NCBI GenBank assembly: GCA_017505505.1
Contig: JAFVPA010000015.1
Location: forward strand, 1 to 25,913
DNA length: 25,913 nucleotides
Reading direction: 5' to 3'
DNA from: Oscillospiraceae bacterium
GTDB taxonomy: Bacteria > Bacillota_A > Clostridia > Oscillospirales > Oscillospiraceae
Of this stretch, positions 1 to 7,216 are shown piece after piece. The notes under the pieces are model-generated. The model saw only the letters and a program-made list of their open reading frames with translations, did no database searches and was not told the origin of the DNA. Made by a program: the position numbers and the translations under genes. Each line of letters opens with the position of its first letter. Within the stretch, counting starts at the first letter, position 1.

Positions 1-483
1 GAAGTTTCCTGCTGCTTGGTTCTGCAAGCACAGAGTCAGCTTAAAGCCTTGTACAAAGACAATGCCGATACCATCATCGGCAACATGGACACTTCCATCT
101 TCCTGGGCGGCAAAGAGCCAACCACCTTGAAGGACCTGTCCACAGCACTGGGCAAGGAAACTATCGACACCTATAACACCGGTGAAAGCCGTGGCCGGGA
201 GGTTTCCCACAGTCTCAACTATCAGAAGCTGGGTAAGGATCTTATGAGCCAGGATGAACTGGCAGTCATGGATGGCGGTAAGTGCATCCTGCAGCTTCGC
301 GGTGTCAGACCGTTCCTGTCGAACAAATATGACATCACCAAGCATCCCAATTACAAGTACACATCCGACTATGACAAGAGAAACGAATTGGACATAGAGC
401 GTTTCCTGTCCCACCGCCTCAAGCTCAAGCTGGACGATGCTTTTGAGGTGTATGAAGTTACTACGTCCGGCACAACCGCCTAA
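1..483 (+). CDS. VirD4/TraG-family conjugal coupling protein, C-terminal part (cut by window edge)
   Basis: The frame is open from base 1, so the gene begins outside the window; the TTG at base 16 is not a real start. The visible ~160 residues match the end of the type IV coupling ATPases (VirD4/TraG, TraD-type) of Firmicutes ICEs. They include the LQAQSQLK segment, NADTIIGNMDTSIFLGG, and the KCILQLRGVRPFLSNKYDI stretch that follows the second half of the ATPase fold. These hexameric inner-membrane ATPases hand the relaxase-DNA complex to the mating channel. The Walker A and B motifs lie upstream and cannot be checked. The Maff2 gene follows 84 bases later, the usual neighbour in this element family. 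The visible part shows no frameshift, so this may be the best preserved gene of the remnant. Confidence 0.88.
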   Translation, partial: EVSCCLVLQAQSQLKALYKDNADTIIGNMDTSIFLGGKEPTTLKDLSTALGKETIDTYNTGESRGREVSHSLNYQKLGKDLMSQDELAVMDGGKCILQLRGVRPFLSNKYDITKHPNYKYTSDYDKRNELDIERFLSHRLKLKLDDAFEVYEVTTSGTTA

Positions 484-567
484 ACAGGCGGAATCTTAAG
501 AAAGGTTCAGAGAAGTAAACTGAAATGTCCCTTCAAAAAACTATAAATTTTTTGGAGGTACATTTAT

Positions 568-783
568 ATGGCATTTTTCAACGCAGCAGTAGGCGTTCTG
601 CAGACTCTGGTCGTGGCACTGGGTGCCGGTCTGGGTATCTGGGGCGCGATCAATCTTCTGGAAGGCTACGGCAACGATAACCCTGGTGCAAAGTCCCAGG
701 GCATGAAGCAGCTCATGGCGGGCGGCGGTGTGGCGCTGATCGGCATCACCCTGGTTCCTCTGCTGTCCGGTCTGTTCGGCTAA
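568..783 (+). CDS. Maff2-family mobile-element membrane protein
   Basis: This 71-residue protein has two hydrophobic segments (about residues 7-33 and 47-70) separated by a short polar loop with GYGNDNPGAKSQG. That is the typical layout of the Maff2 family, found beside virD4 in clostridial ICEs and thought to resemble small VirB2/VirB3-type membrane components of the conjugation channel; that role is inference. A GGAGG ribosome site at 554-558 sits 9 bases before the ATG. It follows the coupling-protein gene in the same direction, probably in one transcript. A hairpin at 791-819 directly after the stop may end or attenuate that transcript. The gene itself looks intact, in contrast to the broken genes downstream. 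Confidence 0.85.
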   Translation: MAFFNAAVGVLQTLVVALGAGLGIWGAINLLEGYGNDNPGAKSQGMKQLMAGGGVALIGITLVPLLSGLFG

Positions 784-790
784 TTTACCC

Positions 791-822
791 AAGGCACCTG
801 CAATAACCGCAGGTGCCTTTCT
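791..822 (+). terminator. Hairpin after the Maff2 gene, possible terminator or attenuator
   Basis: An 11-bp perfect stem (791-801 with 809-819) with a 7-base loop follows the Maff2 stop and is trailed by a short T-rich run. The run is weak, so it may only reduce read-through into the surface-protein gene. Confidence 0.6.
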
Positions 823-849
823 AATTTCCAAAAAAGAAAGGAAGATAAC

Positions 850-1835
850 ATGACCAAACGCTTGCGGGGAATTGTTTCGCTTCTGTTGGTGTTTGTTCTG
901 TGCCTTGGCATGGTGCCGGGGGTCTCCGCCGCAGAGGTTGAGATCTCCGATAACAGTGCTGAAACACAGCCCACGGAAGCGGAAACAGTGGATGTTCCCA
1001 CCCCCACTGAAGAAACCCTGGAGACCTCACAGGCTCCTCCTGAAATGGAGGTTGAAACCCAGTCCGAAAATGCAATCACCAGTACAGGCCTTGGTATGCT
1101 GATGACTGCCGCCGCAGATGACTACGGAATCATGACCGCAGCCAGTACCCAGTCCGGTATCATGCTGTTCGACTTTGCGGACAAGGCTGGAAATTCAGCA
1201 TCTATTCTGACTCTGCCTGTTCCTCTCTGGTGTCCGGTCCTCACACCACCAACAGCAGTGGTAAGATTTCCGTCACCGGCCTGTTGCCTGGAACCTACTA
1301 CGTCAAGGAAATCGGCCACACAGATGAAGCTACCCTGTTCACTCCCGTGGAATCTGGTGGCAAGCCCGGTAAGATCATCCTCAAGGGTCTGGAGGATGAC
1401 ACCTACACCATCACCGAGATCCGCACCGACAACGGCTATGTTCTGCTGAAGGATGACATTGAGATCGTCATCTCCCAGGTGGAAACCACCGATCTGTGCG
1501 ACATCTATGAATCCGATGTCCTGGGTCTGATCCAGAATGATCCCCGCTATGCGGAAATCATCAAGGACACCGGCGATCTGAAGAATATGCCCCAGAAGCA
1601 TCTGGAGCATCACCTGCTGACTGCCTCCGCTACTGTGGATGGCAACAAGGTCACCATGCTGGTGGACAACGGCAGCGAGAATGCCGAGGCACCTCTGACC
1701 GTGGTCAACACCCGTGGCTTCGACCTGCCCGAAACCGGTGACAACGGCACTCTGATGTTCACCGTCTTTGGCATCCTGATTATGGCCGGTGCTGCAGGCA
1801 TCCTGTACATCGCTACCCGTAAGAAGAACGCCTAA
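850..1835 (+). pseudogene. LPXTG-anchored SpaA/pilin-like surface protein, internally deleted and frameshifted
   Basis: The start (ATG 850, with AAAGGAAG upstream) opens a secreted protein: signal peptide in residues 1-28 (ending VSAAE), then an acidic Thr/Glu/Pro-rich linker and the block SGIMLFDFAD. Near base 1180-1188 this frame becomes nonsense, while the frame two bases on supplies GWKFSIYSDSACSSL and TGLLPGTYYVKEI, a SpaA-type isopeptide domain. The C-terminus has LPETG (1725-1739), a hydrophobic stretch and a RKKNA tail, a normal sortase sorting signal. Related ICE proteins, as I recall them, are several hundred residues longer between these blocks. So a large stretch seems to be lost here, leaving the two ends out of frame. 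A second join may exist at GHTDEATLF (~1320). The sortase gene follows, its expected partner. Confidence 0.8.
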
Positions 1836-1851
1836 GAAATAACAGCGATTG

Positions 1852-1882
1852 CCCCGGAAGGACTTTTCCTTCCGGGGTTTTC
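1852..1882 (+). terminator. Intrinsic terminator after the LPXTG gene
   Basis: A 10-bp GC-rich perfect stem (1852-1861 with 1868-1877) is followed directly by TTTT. It lies between the surface-protein stop and the sortase gene. Confidence 0.75.
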
Positions 1883-1901
1883 CCGGAATGGAGGGTTCGA
1901 C

Positions 1902-2677
1902 ACGAAACGAAAAGTAATCACAATCGTGCTGGCAGTGATCCTGTTTGTGCTGGCACTGGGGATGACCCTTTATCCGGTCATCAGTAATTATGTAAACCAA
2001 AAGTACGCATCCGAGATTCACACAGCGTATCAGGAAGTGATCCAGCAGACCAATAACAGCGAGCTGCTGAAAGCAAAAGAACAGGCAATCGCCTATAACA
2101 ATGCCATCACTCCCGGTGCTGCTGCCGAAGATTCCTACAGTCAGGAGGCATTAAAAGCAGCTTCCCAGGACTATGACAGCCTGCTGAATATCACCGGAGA
2201 AGGAACCATGGGCTATGTGGAGATCCCGAAAATCAGCGTAAATCTTCCTATCTACCATGGAACCGGAAATGATTCCCTTGACCGAGGTGTAGGGCATCTT
2301 CTGGGCAGTTCTCTCCCTGTAGGCGGCAGCAGCACCCATTCGATTCTAACAGGACACAGCGGCATGGCAAGCCAGAAGATGTTCACTGACTTGGAGCAGC
2401 TGATCGTTGGGGATGTGTTCTATCTGCACATCCTGGATGAAATCCTGGCTTATCAGGTCATTGAGATCAATACCGTCCTGCCCTACGATACCAGCTTTCT
2501 GGGCATCGAGCATGGCGAAGATTACTGCACACTGGTAACCTGCACTCCCTACGGAGTGAATACCCACCGGCTTCTGGTGCGAGGTTCCCGGATTCCTTAT
2601 GAGGAAGCGGAAGCAATCGTAGAAGAGATCCAGGAAGAGGAAGTGGAAACCTCCACCTGGGAACAGCAGTACATCAT
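1902..2677 (+). pseudogene. Class C sortase, start codon lost (ACG) and C-terminus deleted
   Basis: The reading frame carries an N-terminal membrane segment (ITIVLAVILFVLALGMTLYP), the sortase core, and all three catalytic residues: His in ILTGHSG, Cys in TLVTCTPYG and Arg in NTHRLLVRG. Class C enzymes join LPXTG proteins into fibres or to the wall, so the upstream LPETG protein is the likely substrate. A GGAGGG site (1890-1895) is correctly spaced from position 1902, but the codon there is ACG, so an ATG seems to have mutated. The next possible start is GTG at 1926, inside the membrane segment and without a ribosome site. After STWEQQYI (~2675) the usual C-terminal membrane anchor is missing, and the frame runs on through unrelated DNA to 3014. 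The gene was probably functional once but is now damaged at both ends. Confidence 0.82.
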
Positions 2678-4108
2678 TCCCTTGAAATCCGTCTTGCAGA
2701 ACCACCCTCTGCAGAAACACCTGTCATATCGGAGCCTGTCCCTGAAGAACCGGTTATCGCTGAACAGTCAGCACCCATTCTCAGAACAACCGCTACCCAA
2801 GCAGAAATTGATACTGCAATTCAGGCATGGAACGGTGACATTGCCAGCAAACGGGCTGTTGTCCGGTATATGGAGCAGCATGATCGAGAACGCAGTACCG
2901 CAGCGTGGTTACAGCTTCAGTATGGCAGTGATACCTTCTATGTGGGCATGGGCGGCAATCAGCAGATGGCTCTATCCTGGCCCAAGGTACAGCGGAGAAT
3001 CGCCCAGCTTATAAAGGCTGAGAAATTCTATACCGAGGAAGAGTATGACAGGATGGACGATATCGATCCCGTTGCCATCCGGGAGCGGCTGGATGCTTAT
3101 AAGGACGAGGATTCACCCTTTGTCAATCAAGTCATGCAGGATGTGGAAGCTATTACCCAGGAAGAAGCAGCAAAAGAAGACCCCAACCGATTCTCTATCC
3201 GTCTGCTTCCCTATGAAGGCGGTATTACCGGTATCTTCGATGGTGCTATTCGGAAATACTATGGCGAGAACGGACAACTCTTCCGGTTTGCAGAACAGTA
3301 TAACGCTATTGAGTTCCTCAACAAAATGCAGCGGGAGCATGGATTGCCCGAAGCTCTGATTTTTACCACCCAGGATGGCAAAGTTTATCGCCCTGGCGAT
3401 CAGCTGGCAGCTTCCTTCAACGGCAATCCGGAAGTACATCTCATAATCGACCATGTGGATGAAGATGAAGTATGGTACACCATGCCCAGCGTTCTTGGAC
3501 AGGATGCCGTCAGCATGGAGCGTACCCTATTTGAGCGGTACATGGACAAAGGGAACATTACCAGCATCGAGCAAGCTGTCCCCATCGCCGCTCCAGAGGC
3601 AGCAGAACCAACCCTGTCCGACGAAGAATTTGTCCGGGAGCATCTGATCCCCGGTGAAACTACCTTTGAGATCGATGGCAGAACCTTCTTGGTTGACCGT
3701 GTAAATCTGCAATTTGGTTCTGTGAACTTCCAGGATATTACCTTCCAGAATGCCACCGGCTTTCCCATCTTCCGGACAGAACCCATTGCTTTTGTCCGAA
3801 GATTGGTAGAAGAACAGGAAGCCGCGGCAGAAATTGCGCCGGAAGAACCAGCCCCTGTGGAACCGGCTTACACCATTAAGACGGAAGAATATATATCCGG
3901 AGAAAAGAGCAGACTTCCTTACGATGTGGTATTCCAGACCATCAGCACCAGAGAACCGGAATCTCCTGCCTCTGTGGTGGAAGCACAAAATTTCCGGATC
4001 ACGGATGATTCTCTGGGTGTGGGTGGTGCCAAAGCCAAGTTCCGCATGAACATGGATGCCATCCATCTGCTGCAAACCCTTGAAGCAGAGAAACCTAACA
4101 TAAAATAA
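2678..4108 (+). pseudogene. Fragment of ICE-encoded SNF2 helicase / N6-adenine methylase giant protein
   Basis: The coding frame is real well upstream of the first ATG (2870): from about 2681 it reads LEIRLAEPPSAETPV, then TQAEIDTAIQAWNGDIASK and RAVVRYMEQHDRERSTAAWL. These are blocks found in the N-terminal to middle region of the very long helicase-methylase proteins of Firmicutes ICEs. Later blocks include WPKVQRRIAQLIK and, at the end, GVGGAKAKFRMNMDAI, which normally precedes the ATPEEQ and YVGWGG motifs that begin the methylase/helicase core. Here it stops at LEAEKPNIK, just before that core. Both ends are therefore lost: the 5' end is joined out of frame to the sortase, and the 3' end stops before any catalytic motif. 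A 412-residue product from ATG 2870 could still be translated, but no enzyme activity should be expected. Confidence 0.75.
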
Positions 4109-4125
4109 TATACACAAATCCGATT

Positions 4126-4163
4126 AAAAAAGACCAAGGGAGCCATTTGTTCCCTTGGTCTTT
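4126..4163. terminator. Bidirectional terminator between the ICE remnant and the SAP gene
   Basis: A long stem (AAAGACCAAGGGA paired with TCCCTTGGTCTTT) with A-run on one side and T-run on the other lies between two converging genes. It can stop transcription from either direction. Confidence 0.85.
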
Positions 4164-4168
4164 ACGCA

Positions 4169-5974
4169 TTAGGCTAATAATTCATATTCCTGTCTCATGC
4201 GTTCTTCAGCTTGTTTGTAAATAGCTGCTTGCTTCCGAGGATGGTTGCCAATTTCGTTCATTACGATTTCAACACATTCTTCGTTTGTAAAAATCCTTCT
4301 GAAAAGCTGGATTTCTTCAAAGTTCTTCAGCAGTGCATCTCTAAACTCTTTCTCAGACATTCCAAGCTGTTCTTTCAGGTTCGCCATCCACTCAATAACA
4401 GCAGGGGGCATGGTTGCGCTCGAGGTACTGTAAGGGAAACAGGATTTGATGGTGCATTCCAGCACAATCTTCTTCAGTTCTGCGGTAGGATTAAATATCT
4501 CTTGGTTTCCCATACCACTCAAATCATAAGCAACAACTTCACAAAGCATTGCAAACGCTGTTTTTATATGATTTTCTTCCATAAGGAACTGGTACATGGT
4601 CAGTCTGGTATTTCGGTACAAACCCATGTCACCAACTTTGAAATGCTCGCCGGACTGAATGTTGAACTCACGCCAGAGAATATCTCTGTATCTCAGATGG
4701 GAGGGATTGTCATGGAATAGCATATAGTTCATATCCCATACAGACATTCGCCTTGTACGATGCAGATACAGAACATACTCATTATCTTCCAGTTCTTTGG
4801 TAGCAGCTTCAGTCAAAGCATAATAACGCTCAGAATATTTCGCTTCCAAGCTATCAACACTGCAACCATTCAGCAAACGCTCCACCAATTCTGCCTTTTT
4901 ACCTGTTGTTTTTTCTCCTACGGCTTGGAGTTCTGCTTTCAAATCAACGACCTTTTGGCGTTCCAATGCAGACTTCAAGTCGCCAGAAGTAAGGAAACCA
5001 CGACTGAGCAGGGAGTCCAAAACAATCTGTGGGTTTTCGACAGAATACTGATATAACCAGAAGTTTTGGAAGGAATTGCCGCCGCCAACTTTGTAGGTAT
5101 TGGCATAGTGTAGCATGAGAATTTCATGGGGGTAAAGGCCCTGCTTGGATGGGGTGGCCATCTTCAAAAGTGTTTCCAAAGGAACAATTCCATCATCGGA
5201 AACCATAGGCTGCGGCGGTGCCTCTTTTACAGAAGGTTCTTCTGGTTGCTCTGTGATTGTAGCGTCAGCTTCGTCGCTTTCTCCTGCTTGAGCTATCATT
5301 GCATCATACACTTTTAGAATATCTTCTTTTGTAGAAGCAGCATTCACTTTTGTCATGCCTGCTTGCTTCAGCAGTGCTTCATCAAATGTCATTATTTCAT
5401 CAATAACACCGAGCAAGCAATCCAAGTGTTTCCTAACTTCATCAGGGTCATTCGATGTATTGGCAATGTTTTGATGCTTTTTGATTTCTCCGAGCAGGCT
5501 TTTGATGTACGGAATTTGGTTGCTTCTATCTTCAGTTTCAGCACCCAAATACTTATCCATCTCAGCATTTCTCTTTTCCTTCACTTCGTCGATTACTACC
5601 ATTATTACAATAATTGCAATGAATAGGCCCACCACAAGCAAGATTGTTTTCCAGAAGCCAATCACGAAGAACAGAATGAACATTACAACAATCGCTGCCA
5701 TAAAACCAATACCAGACATGAACTCACCAAAGGTCATTGGTTCTTGTACTTGATTTTGCGTTGTTGTCTTGCGTGTAGTAGTCTTTTTGGTTGTGGAGGA
5801 CGAATAGGTTTTATTTGATGAGTAGGAACGCTTCTTTCTTTTTTTGCTACGCCCAGAAGGAATTGCTTTGAACAACGAACCTACATTATAGAACAGATCG
5901 CCACCACGGCGTTTCCTGTCACGACTTTTTTTCTTATAAGCATCAACTATGGGGCCATACGATTTTTTTGCCAT
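4169..5974 (-). CDS. Unrecognised two-TM protein with basic N-terminus and SAP domain
   Basis: This is a 601-residue protein I cannot assign to a named family. Visible parts, in order: a very basic Lys/Arg/Ser/Thr-rich N-terminus (1-75), two adjacent hydrophobic segments (about 88-107 and 109-129), a probable soluble region with an acidic, Pro-rich linker (~232-262), and a SAP-like helix-turn-helix unit at about 341-370 (VVDLKAELQAVG through AELVERLLNG). A long helical C-terminal region follows. SAP units bind DNA or RNA in many proteins, so a membrane-tethered nucleic-acid binder is a reasonable guess, not a demonstrated function. A good promoter (-35 at 6021-6026, -10 at 5998-6003) lies just upstream, and an AGAGGTG ribosome site precedes the ATG. 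It is transcribed alone, against the ICE remnant, and is more A+T-rich than the housekeeping genes to the right, which suggests transfer. Confidence 0.8.
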   Translation of the reverse strand: MAKKSYGPIVDAYKKKSRDRKRRGGDLFYNVGSLFKAIPSGRSKKRKKRSYSSNKTYSSSTTKKTTTRKTTTQNQVQEPMTFGEFMSGIGFMAAIVVMFILFFVIGFWKTILLVVGLFIAIIVIMVVIDEVKEKRNAEMDKYLGAETEDRSNQIPYIKSLLGEIKKHQNIANTSNDPDEVRKHLDCLLGVIDEIMTFDEALLKQAGMTKVNAASTKEDILKVYDAMIAQAGESDEADATITEQPEEPSVKEAPPQPMVSDDGIVPLETLLKMATPSKQGLYPHEILMLHYANTYKVGGGNSFQNFWLYQYSVENPQIVLDSLLSRGFLTSGDLKSALERQKVVDLKAELQAVGEKTTGKKAELVERLLNGCSVDSLEAKYSERYYALTEAATKELEDNEYVLYLHRTRRMSVWDMNYMLFHDNPSHLRYRDILWREFNIQSGEHFKVGDMGLYRNTRLTMYQFLMEENHIKTAFAMLCEVVAYDLSGMGNQEIFNPTAELKKIVLECTIKSCFPYSTSSATMPPAVIEWMANLKEQLGMSEKEFRDALLKNFEEIQLFRRIFTNEECVEIVMNEIGNHPRKQAAIYKQAEERMRQEYELLA

Positions 5975-5997
5975 AACAACACCTCTTTTCGTTGATA

Positions 5998-6026
5998 ATT
6001 ATACAGCACTTATCGGTGTAATTCAA
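5998..6026 (-). promoter_or_regulatory. Sigma-A promoter of the SAP-domain gene
   Basis: On the - strand: TTGAAT (6021-6026), a 17-bp spacer, and a consensus TATAAT (5998-6003), about 24 bases before the start codon. Confidence 0.75.
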
Positions 6027-6061
6027 TATCAATGCCCTTTTCTCTTTGTTTTTGATGTATA

Positions 6062-6088
6062 AAGGGTGCCCCAAAACAGGGCACCCTT
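6062..6088 (-). terminator. Terminator-like hairpin after the tnpV-DUF6809 pair
   Basis: A 10-bp perfect stem (6062-6071 with 6079-6088) follows the DUF6809 stop by about 32 bases. The T-run on the - strand is short (TTTATA), so termination may be partial. Confidence 0.6.
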
Positions 6089-6120
6089 GCGCTTATTTGA
6101 TTTCTGTAGCTATCAATCTC

Positions 6121-6384
6121 TTATTCACGCATAACCTCTAGCATTATCCTGGCACCCAGGCGGAAACTGTTTTGAAATAGCAAATTCTCCGCCATGACTT
6201 GATGCTCCCGTACACAGTCTGCATATTTTGTAAACAGCTCTTTCTGTTCATCTGTCATAGTGGCAAGTAACTTATCCTCATTTCGGCTTATTAGCTGGAG
6301 CAGTTCTTTGTATTCCTTGCTGGGTGAAATATCATATTCAGCAGGCTCGATATTGCCGTACCACAGTTCTTCCAGAATGTTCAT
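6121..6384 (-). CDS. DUF6809-family small protein
   Basis: An 87-residue, mostly helical protein without membrane segment or signal peptide. The opening MNILEELWYGNIEPAEY, the middle block with LLATMTDEQKELFTKYADC, and the end FRLGARIMLEVM match the small DUF6809 family as I know it, common on clostridial mobile elements and prophages. No function is established. Its ATG overlaps the tnpV stop codon by four bases (ATGA at 6381-6384), so it is translationally coupled to tnpV. The pairing suggests transposon cargo. Confidence 0.7.
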   Translation of the reverse strand: MNILEELWYGNIEPAEYDISPSKEYKELLQLISRNEDKLLATMTDEQKELFTKYADCVREHQVMAENLLFQNSFRLGARIMLEVMRE

Positions 6385-6758
6385 GCGAAGATCACCTCCG
6401 CATTGACGATTTCCTCCGCTGCGTTGCGGATACCATTCATAGCACCCACCCAGACCATTTGATCCTGCGCTTTGAGCTGCTCGGTGATACCCTCTCTTTC
6501 AGCCAGTTGCTTCACAAGCCGATCAAACATTTCCGTTGCCCTGTTGTCGATCTCCGCAAGATGACTGTTCAGCCTGCCGCTGAGAAGCAGCGTGGTGTGC
6601 AGCACCGGACGATGCTCCTTGATGTACCGCAGATGCTTTCTGCCCCACATTCCAATGGGTTGAGTATCTTCTTCGTCCAGCACCAAACAAGGGATGTAAT
6701 AATCTCCTTGCAATTCATACCATAGTCCGTTATTATTGTCATAGATGTATTTTTCCAT
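6381..6758 (-). CDS. tnpV: TnpV transposon-encoded protein
   Basis: The 125-residue product begins MEKYIYDNNNGLWYELQGDY and continues YIPCLVLDEE, GMWGRKHLRYIKEHRPV and LVKQLAEREGITEQLKAQ. This pattern is typical of TnpV, the small accessory protein of Tn4451/Tn4453-type mobilisable transposons and related elements. Its biochemical role is not known; it is not the recombinase. A GGAGGA ribosome site lies just before the ATG. The large serine recombinase (TnpX type) expected in a complete element is not in this window, so this is either the edge of an element or a remnant. DUF6809 follows with a four-base overlap. The gene itself appears intact. Confidence 0.85.
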   Translation of the reverse strand: MEKYIYDNNNGLWYELQGDYYIPCLVLDEEDTQPIGMWGRKHLRYIKEHRPVLHTTLLLSGRLNSHLAEIDNRATEMFDRLVKQLAEREGITEQLKAQDQMVWVGAMNGIRNAAEEIVNAEVIFA

Positions 6759-7044
6759 TGTTGTGTCCTCCAGTAGTGTATTTGAGTTTGAGGTGATTCA
6801 AATACAGCTTCTTGATTACTTGTTGTCTTGGGCAGTCCTGGGATGCCGTCCACAAGGAACAAGTAGGATACAGATACCGTTTTTGTGGTCATTCGTACCA
6901 CATTGATTCTCTGAGTAAATACATCTGAAAACCGCTTATTTCGGCTGTTTTTAGGTGTAAAACGAAGAAAAGTCCCAAACAGCACATTGATACTTTCCAG
7001 GCTCCGGAGTTATCCAAGCGCTAAACCTTATATTGGTTTTCTTT
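6759..7044. other. Gene-poor stretch, nothing recognised
   Basis: Bases 6759-7044 show no gene I can support. A - strand frame is open across much of it and runs on over tnpV in another frame, but its translation (for example VVRMTTKTVSVSYLFLVDGI) matches no family I know. It may be debris of a lost gene, perhaps between the transposon genes and the chromosome. Confidence 0.4.
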
Positions 7045-7081
7045 ACAGCAGACTTTCTTCGGAAAGTCTGCTGTTTTTTTG
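7045..7081 (+). terminator. Strong intrinsic terminator without an upstream gene
   Basis: A perfect 13-bp stem (7045-7057 with 7062-7074) closes on a TTCG tetraloop and runs into seven or eight Ts. This is a textbook + strand terminator. No + strand gene lies upstream of it back to 4108, so the gene it served seems to be gone. Confidence 0.9.
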
Positions 7082-7129
7082 TTATGACAAAACATTTGTG
7101 AAAAAATTGCATCCACCCTTCCTATATAC

Positions 7130-7158
7130 TTGAAATTTCGGCAAATTGGTAGTATAAT
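7130..7158 (+). promoter_or_regulatory. Sigma-A promoter of pgi
   Basis: TTGAAA (7130-7135), a 17-bp spacer, and consensus TATAAT (7153-7158). The leader is about 50 bases, with an AGGAGG ribosome site at 7203-7208. Confidence 0.8.
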
Positions 7159-7216
7159 TTTTATTAGTGCAAATACCCCCAAAATGAATTGTAATATATT
7201 TTAGGAGGAGATTCCG

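Noticed and set aside
6569..6985. 138-codon - strand frame upstream of and overlapping tnpV
   Set aside because: It overlaps tnpV in another frame, has no ribosome site and resembles nothing known. The upstream part may be debris of a lost gene, so it is noted only as unassigned sequence.
7159..7216. Possible riboswitch in the pgi leader
   Set aside because: The leader is only about 50 bases, A+T-rich and without stable stems.
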